A DNA stretch of 64,000 nt, from NCBI RefSeq assembly GCF_035956715.1, contig NZ_CP108381.1, forward strand, positions 3,534,001 through 3,598,000, in the 5' to 3' direction. Position 1 is the first letter of the stretch. The number at the start of each line of letters is the position of its first letter. Below the pieces are notes generated by a model, which saw only the letters and a list, made by a program, of their open reading frames with translations, ran no database searches and was not told where the DNA came from. The DNA is from Nocardia sp. NBC_01329. Its GTDB lineage: Bacteria > Actinomycetota > Actinomycetes > Mycobacteriales > Mycobacteriaceae. Position numbers and translations under genes: made by a program. Of the stretch, positions 23,750-32,783 are shown piece after piece.

Positions 23750-25015
23750 ATGACGCTCTCGGCGGCCCCCGTGGATCAGGAGTCGTCGGCGATCGTCTCG
23801 CTGTTCTGGATCGCGGCCGCCGCGGTGGCCGCGCCGCTGGTGTCGCGGCTGGTCCGCGGGCTGATACCCGATGTAGTCGTCCTGTTGGTGCTCGGCATCG
23901 TGCTGGGCCCCTTCGCGACCGGGCTGGCCGATACCGCGGGCGGGGTGCAGTTGCTGAGCGAACTCGGTCTTGGCATGTTGTTCCTGCTCGCCGGCTACGA
24001 ACTGGACACCCGGCTGCTGCGCGGCAAACCGGGCCGGGCCGCCTGGCTGACCTGGCTGGCCGGGCTGGGGTTCGCACTGCTCATGGTGTGGCTGGCCGCG
24101 CCGGGCGCCGGGTTCACCACCGCCATCGCGGTTGCCATCGCCCTCACCTCGACCGCGCTGGGCACCCTGCTACCGATCGTGAAACAGGACGGTGTCCTCG
24201 ATCAGCCGCTGGGCCGGGCGGTGCTCGCGCACGGCGCGGTGGGTGAGCTCGGCCCGGTACTGGCGATGTCGATACTGCTCACCCGCCAGAACCTGCCGGC
24301 CGCCCTGCTGGTACTGCTGCTGTTCGCGGCCGCCGCGGGAGTGGTTTCGTGGGTACCGCAACGCATTCTGGACCGCCATCCCGGCACCGAACGCGTCCTC
24401 GCCGCCCTGACCACCGGCGCCAACCAGCTGCCGGTCCGGCTCGTGTTCCTCCTGTTGCTGATCCTCATGACGGTGGCCGAGGTTTTCGATCTCGACGTCG
24501 TGCTGGGCGCTTTCGCGGCGGGACTGATCCTGCGCCGGCTCATCGCCGAAACCCATCCCGAGATCCAGGCTTCGCTGGAAACGATCGGGTACGGGGTATT
24601 GATACCGATCTTCTTCGTCGTGTCCGGGATGGGTATCGACCCGGCGTCGGTGATCGACGAACCGGTCCGGTGGGTCGTCTTCGTGCTGGCGATCGCCGTC
24701 GCCCGTGGGGTGACGGTGTGGTTGAGCGAGCGGTTCGTCCCGCACGGAGCCAATCTGGAATTCCCGCGCGAGCGGGTGCAGCTCGCGCTGTACGCGGCCA
24801 CCGGGTTGCCGATCATCGTCGCGGTCACCCAGGTAGCGACCCGGTCCGGTCTCATCGACGCGGATCTGGCCTCGACCCTGGTCGCGGCCGGGGCCACCAC
24901 GGTTCTGTTGTTCCCGCTGATCGCGAAGTGGGTGCGCGGCCCGGCTACCCCGACGGATGAGCCGCACGCGACGTCGTCGCGAAACAGGCAGTGGCGACCA
25001 TGGAGCTTCGACTAG
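23750..25015 (+). CDS. Cation:proton antiporter (CPA2/KefB type)
   Basis: 421 residues with about twelve membrane helices, including IPDVVVLLVLGIVLGP, LSELGLGMLFLLAGYELD (the conserved acidic turn) and the paired core helix FDLDVVLGAFAAGLIL. It lacks a C-terminal TrkA-N domain. It would exchange Na+ or K+ for protons across the cell membrane. ATG 23750 was chosen; the open frame begins at GTG 23705. Its stop overlaps the end of the convergent acyl-CoA dehydrogenase by four bases. Confidence 0.85.
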   Translation: MTLSAAPVDQESSAIVSLFWIAAAAVAAPLVSRLVRGLIPDVVVLLVLGIVLGPFATGLADTAGGVQLLSELGLGMLFLLAGYELDTRLLRGKPGRAAWLTWLAGLGFALLMVWLAAPGAGFTTAIAVAIALTSTALGTLLPIVKQDGVLDQPLGRAVLAHGAVGELGPVLAMSILLTRQNLPAALLVLLLFAAAAGVVSWVPQRILDRHPGTERVLAALTTGANQLPVRLVFLLLLILMTVAEVFDLDVVLGAFAAGLILRRLIAETHPEIQASLETIGYGVLIPIFFVVSGMGIDPASVIDEPVRWVVFVLAIAVARGVTVWLSERFVPHGANLEFPRERVQLALYAATGLPIIVAVTQVATRSGLIDADLASTLVAAGATTVLLFPLIAKWVRGPATPTDEPHATSSRNRQWRPWSFD

Positions 25016-26289
25016 GGCTTCGCGGCTCCGACGCCCTTCACCACGGCGCGATCCATGAACCCGAACAGGTAGCCGGCCACCCGGCGCATCTGGATCTCCT
25101 CCGCGCCCTCGGTGATGCGGTAGCGGCGGTGGTGGCGGTAGATGTGCTCGAACGGGGTGTAGCGCGAATAACCGAGGCCGCCGTGCACCTGCATGGCGCG
25201 ATCGGCCGCCTCGCAGCACAGCCGGTTGGCCCAGTAGTTGCACATCGAAACCTGCTCCGACACCGCGAAGGTGCCGTAGGTGTCCATGGACCAGGCCGTC
25301 TTGTGCACCAGCGCCCGCAGCATCTCGCACTGGGTGTGCAGTTCGACAAGCTGGAACTGGATGGCCTGATTCGACGACAGCGGTTTGCCGAACGGTTTGC
25401 GCTCGTTGGCATAGGCAACGGCGCGATCCACGCAGTACTGGGCGGCCCCGAGACTGGATGCGGCCTGCCGGATACGGTTCTCGTTGAAGAAATGCTGGAC
25501 CACGCCCAGACCACGACCCTCCTGGCCGAAGATCGCCGAATCCGGGACACGCACCTCGGTGAGCGAGACCCGGGCATGGTCGGTGGGCATGTTGAAGGTC
25601 CACAGATATTCTTCGACCCGGAATCCGGCCGTATCGGTGGGCACCAGGAACGCCGTGATACCCCGGCCCTCACCCGCGGCGCCGGAGGTGCGGGCGAAGA
25701 TGAGGTCGGCGTCGGCGATGTGCACGCCGGTGTTCCAGGTCTTGGTGCCGTCGATAACCCATTCGTCGCCGTCGCGGACGGCGGTGGTCTCCATATGGGT
25801 GGCATCGGATCCGTGTTCGGGTTCGGTGATACCGAAGGCGAAGAAGCGGGTTCCGGCGGCGAGGCCGTCGACCCACTGCGCCTTCTGCACCGCGGTCCCG
25901 TATTGCAGCATCAACAGCAGGCCGACATTGTTCGCGACGACAGCGTGCTCGTTCTGCAGATCGCAGTGCAGGCCGAGGCCGCGGCGGGCCAGATGTTCGC
26001 GGATCACCGCCATTCCGAGATTGGTGCCGTCCCGGCCGCCGAACTCTCGGGGGAAGGCGTAGCGATAGTGGCCCGCGGCGTCGGCGCGGCGCCGGGATTC
26101 GGCGAGCAACGCTTCCCAGTCCTCGGTGGGCAGGCCCCCGCGGTCCCAGTCTGTGCGGGCGTCCTCGCGACGATGGTCGAAGAAGCGGATGTTGTCGTCG
26201 GCCTGTTCGAGCGGCCGGATCTCGCGTTCGATGAACTCGTCGAGTTCGGTGAGATAGGCCGACAGATCGGCGGGAAGCTCGAAATCCAC
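25012..26289 (-). CDS. Acyl-CoA dehydrogenase family protein
   Basis: 425 residues. The N-terminal helical domain contains FPREFGGRDG, the middle beta domain FFAFGITEPEHGSDATHMET (flavin contact) and DGTKTWNTG. The C-terminal helices hold the RKPFGKPLSSNQAIQFQLVE region and QVHGGLGYSRY. It oxidises an acyl-CoA alpha-beta bond with FAD. GTG 26289 has AGGAG five bases upstream. It is the last gene of the DUF6285/phosphotransferase/dehydrogenase operon, a cluster repeated across actinobacteria whose substrate is not known to me. Confidence 0.92.
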   Translation of the reverse strand: MDFELPADLSAYLTELDEFIEREIRPLEQADDNIRFFDHRREDARTDWDRGGLPTEDWEALLAESRRRADAAGHYRYAFPREFGGRDGTNLGMAVIREHLARRGLGLHCDLQNEHAVVANNVGLLLMLQYGTAVQKAQWVDGLAAGTRFFAFGITEPEHGSDATHMETTAVRDGDEWVIDGTKTWNTGVHIADADLIFARTSGAAGEGRGITAFLVPTDTAGFRVEEYLWTFNMPTDHARVSLTEVRVPDSAIFGQEGRGLGVVQHFFNENRIRQAASSLGAAQYCVDRAVAYANERKPFGKPLSSNQAIQFQLVELHTQCEMLRALVHKTAWSMDTYGTFAVSEQVSMCNYWANRLCCEAADRAMQVHGGLGYSRYTPFEHIYRHHRRYRITEGAEEIQMRRVAGYLFGFMDRAVVKGVGAAKP

Positions 26290-26297
26290 TGTCTCTC

Positions 26298-27299
26298 CTA
26301 TGCTTTCACGCGGGGCCGGATCTGCATGAGCAGATCCCATTCGATTTCCGATACGCGGCGCCCACTGGCGGCCATGACGATGTCATGGACGGTGCCGTCG
26401 AGATGAGCGGCCGCCTGCTGGGCCAGCCCCACCCCCCAGTACAGCGTGCCCATGACCTTCCACCAGCGGTAGCGGTCCAGATCGAAGTTCCCGCCCGCCT
26501 CCTCATAGCCGCCGACGAAGGTCTCGCGGTCGGCGAAACCGCCGAATTCACGGGCATCCTCACGGAAGCGCCACATACGCAGCGCCGGCCAGGCGACATC
26601 ACGCATGGGATCACCGAACCGCTGGGTCCCCTCCCAATCCAGTACCGCGCGCAACCCGTCGGCGCCGATGATCAAGTTACCGTTGCGCATATCGGTGTGC
26701 ACCAGCGCGGGCGCGGGTGGTGGGCCGGGCAGCCGTTTCTCCAGCCAGCGCAACGCCAGGGCGAACACGGGCCGGTCGGCGAGCAGCGCGCGGGCACCGG
26801 CCGCCACCCGGGCCAGATGTTCGGCGGCCGGGTCGGAACCGGCAGCCGGAACCGTTTCCGGGGCGGCGGCCGGGTCGATACCGTGCAATCGGGCCATGGC
26901 CGAACCCCACTGGCGCGCGGTCTCCGCCGCGTTGCCGGACGCGGCGAGGGTGCGTAACACCCTGCGCGGGACCGTTTCACCGTCGATGTGCTCGGAGATC
27001 ACGAATGGTTCACCGACGTAGGAGGTATCGGTGCAGACCGCGACCACGGCCGGGACCGGGACCCCGTGCGCCCGGGCCAGTTCGCGGACCCCGGCCTCGC
27101 CGTCGACCGGCATCAGTTCCACGGTGGGCGGCACGATGGTCGCCACCAGACGGCGGGGCGTATCCACCGCGGTGGCAGTGAATGCGATATTGCGCCGCCG
27201 GGCGCCGGCGGAGAGGAACTGGACATCGCTGATCGTGACCGGATCGCCGAACGCGCGGCTCAGATAGTCGGTCAGGCCCGCGACCGGATCGGCACTCAT
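26298..27299 (-). CDS. APH-type phosphotransferase family protein
   Basis: 333 residues with a kinase-like fold. ALVHTDMRNGNLII carries the catalytic HxDxxxxN and LDWEGTQRFGDP the metal-binding Asp. In spite of the family name, homologues next to acyl-CoA dehydrogenases (ACAD10/11-like) act on hydroxylated acyl groups: the human ACAD10/11 kinase domains phosphorylate 4-hydroxyacyl-CoAs. By analogy this protein may phosphorylate a hydroxyacyl-CoA. Its ATG (27299) overlaps the DUF6285 stop as ATGA, and its own stop precedes the dehydrogenase start by 8 bases. Confidence 0.85.
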   Translation of the reverse strand: MSADPVAGLTDYLSRAFGDPVTISDVQFLSAGARRRNIAFTATAVDTPRRLVATIVPPTVELMPVDGEAGVRELARAHGVPVPAVVAVCTDTSYVGEPFVISEHIDGETVPRRVLRTLAASGNAAETARQWGSAMARLHGIDPAAAPETVPAAGSDPAAEHLARVAAGARALLADRPVFALALRWLEKRLPGPPPAPALVHTDMRNGNLIIGADGLRAVLDWEGTQRFGDPMRDVAWPALRMWRFREDAREFGGFADRETFVGGYEEAGGNFDLDRYRWWKVMGTLYWGVGLAQQAAAHLDGTVHDIVMAASGRRVSEIEWDLLMQIRPRVKA

Positions 27300-27592
27300 T
27301 CGCCTTCCCAGCTGTCGTAACCCGGTTTGGCGATGGCGAGGTCGGCGCGGACCACCTCGGCGAGTGCCTGCCACAGCGCCTCGTCGTCGCCGACCGGTAC
27401 CGCCGCGAGCAGTTCCTGCTCCCGGAGCACCGCCGCCGGTCCCAGTTCGACCTCACGTCCGAGGATGCGGGCCAGGTTCGCCCCGACCCGGGCTCTGTGC
27501 CGCAGGTCGGGCGGCAATGCCGGCAGCAGTGTGTTCTCCAGCAGCTCGGCGAGAGATTCCAGCAGCTCGGCGGCGGTCGGGCGGTTCTGCAC
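27296..27592 (-). CDS. DUF6285 protein
   Basis: 98 residues, predicted all-helical (TAAELLESLAELLENTLLP, then GANLARILGREVELG and ALAEVVRADLAIAKPGY). It matches the small protein regularly found with APH-like kinases and acyl-CoA dehydrogenases. It is possibly a partner of the kinase, without known activity. GTG 27592 follows GGGGAG. It is the first gene of the operon. Confidence 0.8.
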   Translation of the reverse strand: MQNRPTAAELLESLAELLENTLLPALPPDLRHRARVGANLARILGREVELGPAAVLREQELLAAVPVGDDEALWQALAEVVRADLAIAKPGYDSWEGE

Positions 27593-27832
27593 TACGGCTC
27601 CCCTCGGTCGGTTCCGGCTCGGCGGGACAGGGCCGGGGGTACCGTGGCCGGTTGCGGAGCGACCACGATCCGACCTCCTTGTCGTCGCTACGAGCGAGCG
27701 GTGAGACAAACAGTAGAGGATGTTCTCATCGTCGCACCAGGGTCGTGGGATCCGCGTCCGAACGGCCGCGAGGCCGGGCAGGTCGCGGCGGGGCCGGGAA
27801 GGCCGGCGGTGTCGGCGCGGGCCCGACGAGCC

Positions 27833-28504
27833 TCAGGCAGCCGCGGCCAGGACAGCTTCCGGCTCGCCCTGCTCGACGACCCGGCCGCCGCGCAACAGCA
27901 GACAGTGGTCGGCGTCCCGCGCCTCGACCGGGTCGTGGGTGGCGTGCACGACGGTGACCCCGGCGGCGGCGACATCCCGAATCGCCGAGCTGATGGCCGT
28001 CCGCGCGGTCGCGTCCAATCCCGTACCGGGTTCGTCCAGCAGGAGTAGACCGGACTGCTGGGCAAGTGCGCGGGCGAGCAGCACACGCTGGCGTTGCCCG
28101 CCGGAAAGGGTGTCGAGGCGGCGATCGGTGAGGTCGGTGATATCCATGCGCGCCAGGCAGTCCGCGACGATCGCCCGATCGGCCCGGGTGATGCGGCGCC
28201 ACAGGCCACGGTGCGCCCAGCGGCCCATGACGACCGTTTCACCGACGGTGATCGGCAATGTCGCGGGTATCGCCTGCTGCTGGACGACCAGCGCCGGCCG
28301 GGACTCGCCGAGTCCGGTGACCGATCCGGCCAGGGGCGTGACGACACCGCCGAGCACGGCGAGCAGCGTCGATTTCCCGGAGCCGTTGGGGCCCATCAGT
28401 GCGGTGACCTGCCCGCCCGGTATCGCCGCGGTGACCTCGTGCAATACCCGATTCCCCCGGTAACCGGCAGATAGGCCGGTGATCTCGATTCCCGCGGTGT
28501 GCAT
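27833..28504 (-). CDS. aztA: Zinc ABC transporter ATP-binding protein
   Basis: 223 residues with Walker A GPNGSGKST, Q-loop VVQQQAI, signature LSGGQRQR, Walker B LLLLDEP and the H-loop ATHD. The sequence and the divergent permease, solute-binding protein and metallochaperone-like gene identify an AztABCD-type zinc importer. ATG 28504 has GGAGTCACAGT upstream. It is transcribed away from the other three subunits, with one shared operator between, which differs from the usual single azt operon. Confidence 0.88.
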   Translation of the reverse strand: MHTAGIEITGLSAGYRGNRVLHEVTAAIPGGQVTALMGPNGSGKSTLLAVLGGVVTPLAGSVTGLGESRPALVVQQQAIPATLPITVGETVVMGRWAHRGLWRRITRADRAIVADCLARMDITDLTDRRLDTLSGGQRQRVLLARALAQQSGLLLLDEPGTGLDATARTAISSAIRDVAAAGVTVVHATHDPVEARDADHCLLLRGGRVVEQGEPEAVLAAAA

Positions 28505-28519
28505 ACTGTGACTCCAACC

Positions 28520-28549
28520 GATAACTTGTAATGACAATCGTTATCAGTT
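28520..28549. promoter_or_regulatory. Zur-type operator shared by aztA and aztBCD
   Basis: GATAAC (28520-28525) and GTTATC (28540-28545) flank TTGTAATGACAATC. The stretch TAATGACAATCGTTATCA (28529-28546) resembles actinobacterial Zur boxes. It lies 16 bases before aztA and 18 before aztB, so one repressor could shut both directions when zinc is plentiful. No zur gene is in the window. Confidence 0.65.
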
Positions 28550-28563
28550 TAGAGTCTTTGTTC

Positions 28564-30609
28564 ATGGATTGGCTGATCGCCCCGTTCGAAGTCACCTTCG
28601 TACAACGAGCCCTATGGGGCGGGCTGCTGGTCTCCTGCCTGTGTGCGCTCGCCGGAACCTGGGTCGTGGTGCGCGGTATGGCCTTTCTCGGTGAAGCCAT
28701 GGCGCACGGCATGCTGCCGGGGATCGCGGTCGCGGCCCTACTCGGCGGCAACCTCCTGCTGGGCGCGGTGGTGAGCGCCTCCGCCATGGCGGCCGGGGTC
28801 TCGGTCCTGAGCCGGAACCGGCGACTGTCCACCGATACCGGCATCGGACTGCTGTTCGTGGGCATGCTCGCGATCGGGGTCATCCTGATCTCGCGCTCAC
28901 AGTCTTTCGCGGTAGACCTCACCGGATTCCTCTTCGGTGATGTGCTCGCGACGCGACCGGGCGATCTCCTCTTCCTGCTGAGCGCAGTCGGTATCGCCCT
29001 GGTGATCACAGTGCTGGGTCACCGGGCCTTCCTCGCCCTCGCCTTCGATCCGCGCACCGCGCAGACGCTCGGATTGCGGCCGCGCCGAGCGCAGATCGCG
29101 CTGCTCGCCCTCTTGACGCTCGCCATCGCCGCGTCGTTCCATGTCGTGGGGACCCTGCTGGTGTTCGGATTACTGGTCGCGCCGCCCGCGGCCGCTACCT
29201 ACTGCACGCACCGGATTCCACGGATCATGCTGCTGGCAGCGGGTTTCGGTGGTCTGGCCACCGTCGCGGGCCTGCTCATCTCCTGGCACGCCCGCACCGC
29301 GGCAGGGGCAACCATCGCCGCGACAGCGGTGGCCATCTTCTTCACCGTCGCGACCGGCGCTCGCCTGCGCGCGGCGCTACGCGGTAGGTCACGCGGTGGA
29401 CCCGGCACCGGTCCGGATTCCCCGCGCCCGCGTACCGGGAAGTACCGGGCCGGACGGACGGCCGGGGTGGTCACCACAGCGTTGCTGCTCGTGCCGGTCG
29501 CCGCGTGCGGCAGCGCCATGAGCGAGACGACAACGGAATCGGTGCCCCACGGATATATCGAGGGTGCCGAGGAGAGCGCCGGCGCCCGAGCACAACTGGT
29601 GATCGCCGAGCGGTCCTCGGGCGGCGTGCGCATCCTGGACCTGGTGACCGAGGAGGTCCTCACGCAGGACCCGGTCCCGGGCGTCGCTCATATCGCGGAC
29701 GACGGCCGGTACGCGTATCTCGCGGCCACCGAATCGACCACGATCATCGACAGCGGCAGCTGGGTCGTCGACCACGGCGACCACGTGCACTACTACCGGG
29801 CCCAGCCACGCCGCCTCGGCACACTACCGGGGTCCGTTCGAACCGCGCACAGCGATACCGTGCTCGCCGCACCGGTTCTCGGCGACGGTTCCACCGCCCT
29901 CACCGACCGGGCGGCGCTCGACGAGGGCACCCTCACACCGGGTCCGGTCCTCGGCGGAGCCGCGCTCCCCTACGGCGGACATCTGCTCGTAGCCGATGCC
30001 GGCACCGGGTCGATCCAGGTCCGGGACCGGGAGAACGCACTGATCCAGACCCTCGAACCACCGTGCGCGCGCCCGGGCGGGCAGACGCTGACCCGCCGCG
30101 GTGCCGTGTTCTCCTGCGCGGACGGCGCACTGGTGGTGCGGGAGCGCGATCACCGTTTCAGCGCCGAGAAGATGCCCTACCCGGCCGGGACGACCGGCAG
30201 CACAGCCCGGTTCTTCCACCGGCGCGGCAGCGATGTCCTGGTGGCGGTCCGGGATTCACGGGTCCTGGTCCTCGATCTCGGGCACCGGAGCTGGCGTTCG
30301 ATCGAAACCGGGCCGGTCACCGCGGCGACCACCGCGGGCGCCGGGACCGATGTGCTCACCTTGGATCCCGCCGGTGTCCTGCACTCCTACGACCCGGAGA
30401 CCGGCGCCGAGACCGCGCAGCGCCCGGTGCTGTCCGGGCCGGTCGATCCCGCGAGGCCGCCCGTACTCCTGGTGGATGCCGAGCGTGCCTATGTCAACGA
30501 CCCGGCCGGCCGACGTGTCCACGAAATCGACTACGCCGACGGGTTGCGCATCGCCCGCACCTTCGACCTCGAGATCACCCCCGACCTGATGGTGGAGACC
30601 GGACGATGA
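28564..30609 (+). CDS. aztB: Zinc ABC permease fused to a lipoprotein-like His-rich domain
   Basis: 681 residues without a break. Residues 1-275 are an AztB/ZnuB-type permease with about eight helices (GMAFLGEAMAHGMLPG, FGLLVAPPAAATY). After a basic linker comes a hydrophobic stretch ending in a lipobox-like LVPVAACG (near 315), then a 360-residue beta-rich domain with HGYIEGAEE and DHGDHVHYYRA, a probable metal-binding motif, and repeated blades of AztD-like character. Related lipoproteins are, as far as I recall, separate genes in zinc loci; here the join is in frame. The likely role is zinc capture beside the channel. ATG 28564 was chosen because the earlier ATG 28531 lies in the operator. 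Confidence 0.8.
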   Translation: MDWLIAPFEVTFVQRALWGGLLVSCLCALAGTWVVVRGMAFLGEAMAHGMLPGIAVAALLGGNLLLGAVVSASAMAAGVSVLSRNRRLSTDTGIGLLFVGMLAIGVILISRSQSFAVDLTGFLFGDVLATRPGDLLFLLSAVGIALVITVLGHRAFLALAFDPRTAQTLGLRPRRAQIALLALLTLAIAASFHVVGTLLVFGLLVAPPAAATYCTHRIPRIMLLAAGFGGLATVAGLLISWHARTAAGATIAATAVAIFFTVATGARLRAALRGRSRGGPGTGPDSPRPRTGKYRAGRTAGVVTTALLLVPVAACGSAMSETTTESVPHGYIEGAEESAGARAQLVIAERSSGGVRILDLVTEEVLTQDPVPGVAHIADDGRYAYLAATESTTIIDSGSWVVDHGDHVHYYRAQPRRLGTLPGSVRTAHSDTVLAAPVLGDGSTALTDRAALDEGTLTPGPVLGGAALPYGGHLLVADAGTGSIQVRDRENALIQTLEPPCARPGGQTLTRRGAVFSCADGALVVRERDHRFSAEKMPYPAGTTGSTARFFHRRGSDVLVAVRDSRVLVLDLGHRSWRSIETGPVTAATTAGAGTDVLTLDPAGVLHSYDPETGAETAQRPVLSGPVDPARPPVLLVDAERAYVNDPAGRRVHEIDYADGLRIARTFDLEITPDLMVETGR

Positions 30610-31523
30610 ACACCGCACGCCGAATCTGCGCGGCACTGCTCGTCGCGATCGCGCCCCTCGCCGGTTGCGGGGTCACCGACTCCGGCGGCGGCGGAATCGT
30701 GGTCACGACCGACATTCTCGGCGATATCACTCGGGCGGTGGTCGGCGACGCAGCGCCGGTGACAGTGCTGATGCCGCCGAATTCCGACCCGCACTCCTTC
30801 GCGCTCTCGGCGCAGGAGGCCGCCGTACTCGGTGATGCCGACCTCATCGTCGAGAACGGCCTCGGTCTCGAGGAAGGCCTGGCACGCCATGTGCAGACCG
30901 CCGCGGACAGCGGGGTCGCGACACTGCCGGTGGGTGCCGATATCGATCCACTCCCCTATCGGGCCGGCGACGCCGCCGGACAACCCGATCCGCATTTCTG
31001 GACCGACCCGCAGCGGGTGCACCGCGCGGTGGAGGTGATCCGCGACCGGGTGATCGGCACGGTGCCCGGGATCGACCCCGATACCGTACGCGCCAACGCC
31101 GACCGCTACCTCACCGAACTCGATCGGCTGCAACAGTGGATGTCCGACGAATTCGCCGCTATCGCACCCGAGCGCCGCAAACTGGTCACCAATCATCACG
31201 TCTTCGGTTATCTCGCTGCCCGTTTCGACTTCGAGGTGGTGGGCGCCGTCATTCCCGGCGGCACGACGCTGGCTTCGCCCAGCGCCGCCGATCTCGCCGA
31301 CCTGGCCGCCGCCGTCCGTACGACCGGGGTGCCGGCGATCTTCGTCGACTCCGACCGTCCGGACCGGCTGACCCGGGCCCTCACCGAACAGGCGGGCGTC
31401 CAGGTGCGCATCGTCGGCCTGCATTCGGAGGCACTGACCGCGCCCGGCGCGGGCGCGGCCACCTACCTGGAAATGATGCGCGCCAACACCACCGCGATGG
31501 TCGAGGGTCTGGCCGCCGCGTAA
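30606..31523 (+). CDS. aztC: Zinc-binding periplasmic lipoprotein
   Basis: 305 residues of cluster A-I (ZnuA/AztC) type. The lipoprotein signal ends at LAGCG, VTTDILGDI follows, and the metal ligands are visible: His in NSDPHSF, His in PDPHFW, His in NHHVFGY, and Asp in IFVDSDRPD. There is no long His-rich loop, as in AztC, which takes zinc from AztD. ATG 30606 overlaps the permease stop as ATGA, so translation is coupled. Confidence 0.92.
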   Translation: MNTARRICAALLVAIAPLAGCGVTDSGGGGIVVTTDILGDITRAVVGDAAPVTVLMPPNSDPHSFALSAQEAAVLGDADLIVENGLGLEEGLARHVQTAADSGVATLPVGADIDPLPYRAGDAAGQPDPHFWTDPQRVHRAVEVIRDRVIGTVPGIDPDTVRANADRYLTELDRLQQWMSDEFAAIAPERRKLVTNHHVFGYLAARFDFEVVGAVIPGGTTLASPSAADLADLAAAVRTTGVPAIFVDSDRPDRLTRALTEQAGVQVRIVGLHSEALTAPGAGAATYLEMMRANTTAMVEGLAAA

Positions 31524-31581
31524 CCCGGGACAGCTGCGATATCTCGCTGCCGCAGCCAGCACAACAGAATGAGGGAATGTT

Positions 31582-32733
31582 ATGCGTATTCGGACCGGCC
31601 CGAAACGGGCCGTGGCCCTGTCGGGGCTGCTCACCGCGGTAGTCGCGCTGAGCGGCTGCGGAAACGACACCGAGGACAAGGCGGCGATCGCCGAACCACT
31701 GGCCGTGACCTACGACGGCGGTATCCACCTCTTGGACGGCAACACCCTGGTCCTCGGCGGCGGGATCGAACTCGCGGGATTCAACCGGGTCAACCCGGCC
31801 GGCGACGATCAGCACATCATCGTGTCGACCTCGGACAGGTTCCGGGTATTGGACGCCGTCGGCGGGCAGTTCACCGATATCGAGTTCCCGGCACCCAAAC
31901 CGGGGCATGTCGTGCGGCATGCCGGACGTACGGTCCTGTTCTCCGACGGGGCCGGTACGGTGACCTCGTTCGATCCCGCCGATCTCGCCGAAGGCGCCCC
32001 GCCGACGTCCGAGTACCGCGCTGCGGCACCGCATCACGGAGTGGCGGTGGAATTGGCGAGCGGCGAACTGGCCGTCACACTCGGCACCGCGGAGGAGCGG
32101 GTCGGGCTGGCGATTCTCGACGCCGATCGGAAAGAAGTCACCCGTAGCGAGCAGTGCCCCGGGGTGCACGGTGAGGCCACCGCGGCCGGGGACACGCTGG
32201 TCGTGGGCTGCCAGAACGGGGCGCTGGTCTACCGCGACGGCAAACTCACCAAAGTCGCCAGTCCCACCCCGTACGGCCGGATCGGCAATCAGGCCGGCAG
32301 TGACGTCTCGCCGGTCGTACTCGGTGACTACAAGAAGGACGAGGAGGCGGAACTGGAACGTCCCGAACAGATCTCGCTGATCGACACCGAATCCGGCACG
32401 CTGCGCCTGGTCGATATCGGCACCAGCTACACCTTCCGTTCATTGGCCCGCGGCCCGCAGGGTGAGGCCCTCGTCCTCGGCACCGACGGCGCCCTGCGCG
32501 TCATCGACCCGGTGACAGGCAAGATCACGCGGACGATCGATGTCCTCGATCCGTGGCAGGAACCGATCGAATGGCAGCAGCCCCGTCCGGCGCTGTTCGT
32601 CCGCGGCGGAATCGCCTATGTCAGCGATACGTCGACCAAGCAGATCCACCGTATCGATCTGGCCTCCGGTGCGGTGACCGCGTCGGTGACCCTGGACGAG
32701 ACTCCGAACGAGATCAGCGGCGTCACCTCCTGA
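31582..32733 (+). CDS. aztD: Zinc metallochaperone, beta-propeller lipoprotein
   Basis: 383 residues: a lipoprotein signal (VVALSGCGND) followed by a seven- or eight-bladed propeller with repeated motifs such as GGIHLLDGNTLVLGG and LRVIDPVTGK. It matches AztD, which in Paracoccus hands zinc to AztC in the periplasm. The His/Asp sites PGHVVRH and APHHGVAVE are candidate metal ligands. ATG 31582 follows GAGGGA, 58 bases after aztC. A strong hairpin closes the operon. Confidence 0.88.
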   Translation: MRIRTGPKRAVALSGLLTAVVALSGCGNDTEDKAAIAEPLAVTYDGGIHLLDGNTLVLGGGIELAGFNRVNPAGDDQHIIVSTSDRFRVLDAVGGQFTDIEFPAPKPGHVVRHAGRTVLFSDGAGTVTSFDPADLAEGAPPTSEYRAAAPHHGVAVELASGELAVTLGTAEERVGLAILDADRKEVTRSEQCPGVHGEATAAGDTLVVGCQNGALVYRDGKLTKVASPTPYGRIGNQAGSDVSPVVLGDYKKDEEAELERPEQISLIDTESGTLRLVDIGTSYTFRSLARGPQGEALVLGTDGALRVIDPVTGKITRTIDVLDPWQEPIEWQQPRPALFVRGGIAYVSDTSTKQIHRIDLASGAVTASVTLDETPNEISGVTS

Positions 32734-32747
32734 TCGGCACCCGGACA

Positions 32748-32783
32748 TGCTCGCCCGGCACGGCGTGAGGGGCCGGGCGAGCA
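32748..32783 (+). terminator. Terminator of the azt operon
   Basis: TGCTCGCCCGGC (32748-32759) pairs perfectly with 32772-32783 across a 12-base loop, 15 bases after the aztD stop. The rest of the 320-bp gap to 33054 holds an AT-rich stretch at 32830-32870 that may contain the promoter of the next gene; no coding signal is seen there. Confidence 0.75.

Noticed and set aside
24170..25603. 477-codon antisense frame over the antiporter and dehydrogenase
   Set aside because: Typical GC-rich shadow frame; the opposing genes have full family signatures.
28531..28563. ATG 28531 as the aztB start
   Set aside because: It lies inside the Zur-type operator and adds 11 residues not expected of the permease; ATG 28564 fits better.
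29505..31523. A 672-codon reading frame covering the end of aztB and aztC
   Set aside because: Only the part from 30606 codes for a recognisable protein; upstream it is an out-of-frame reading of the permease fusion and is low in hydrophobic or structured segments.
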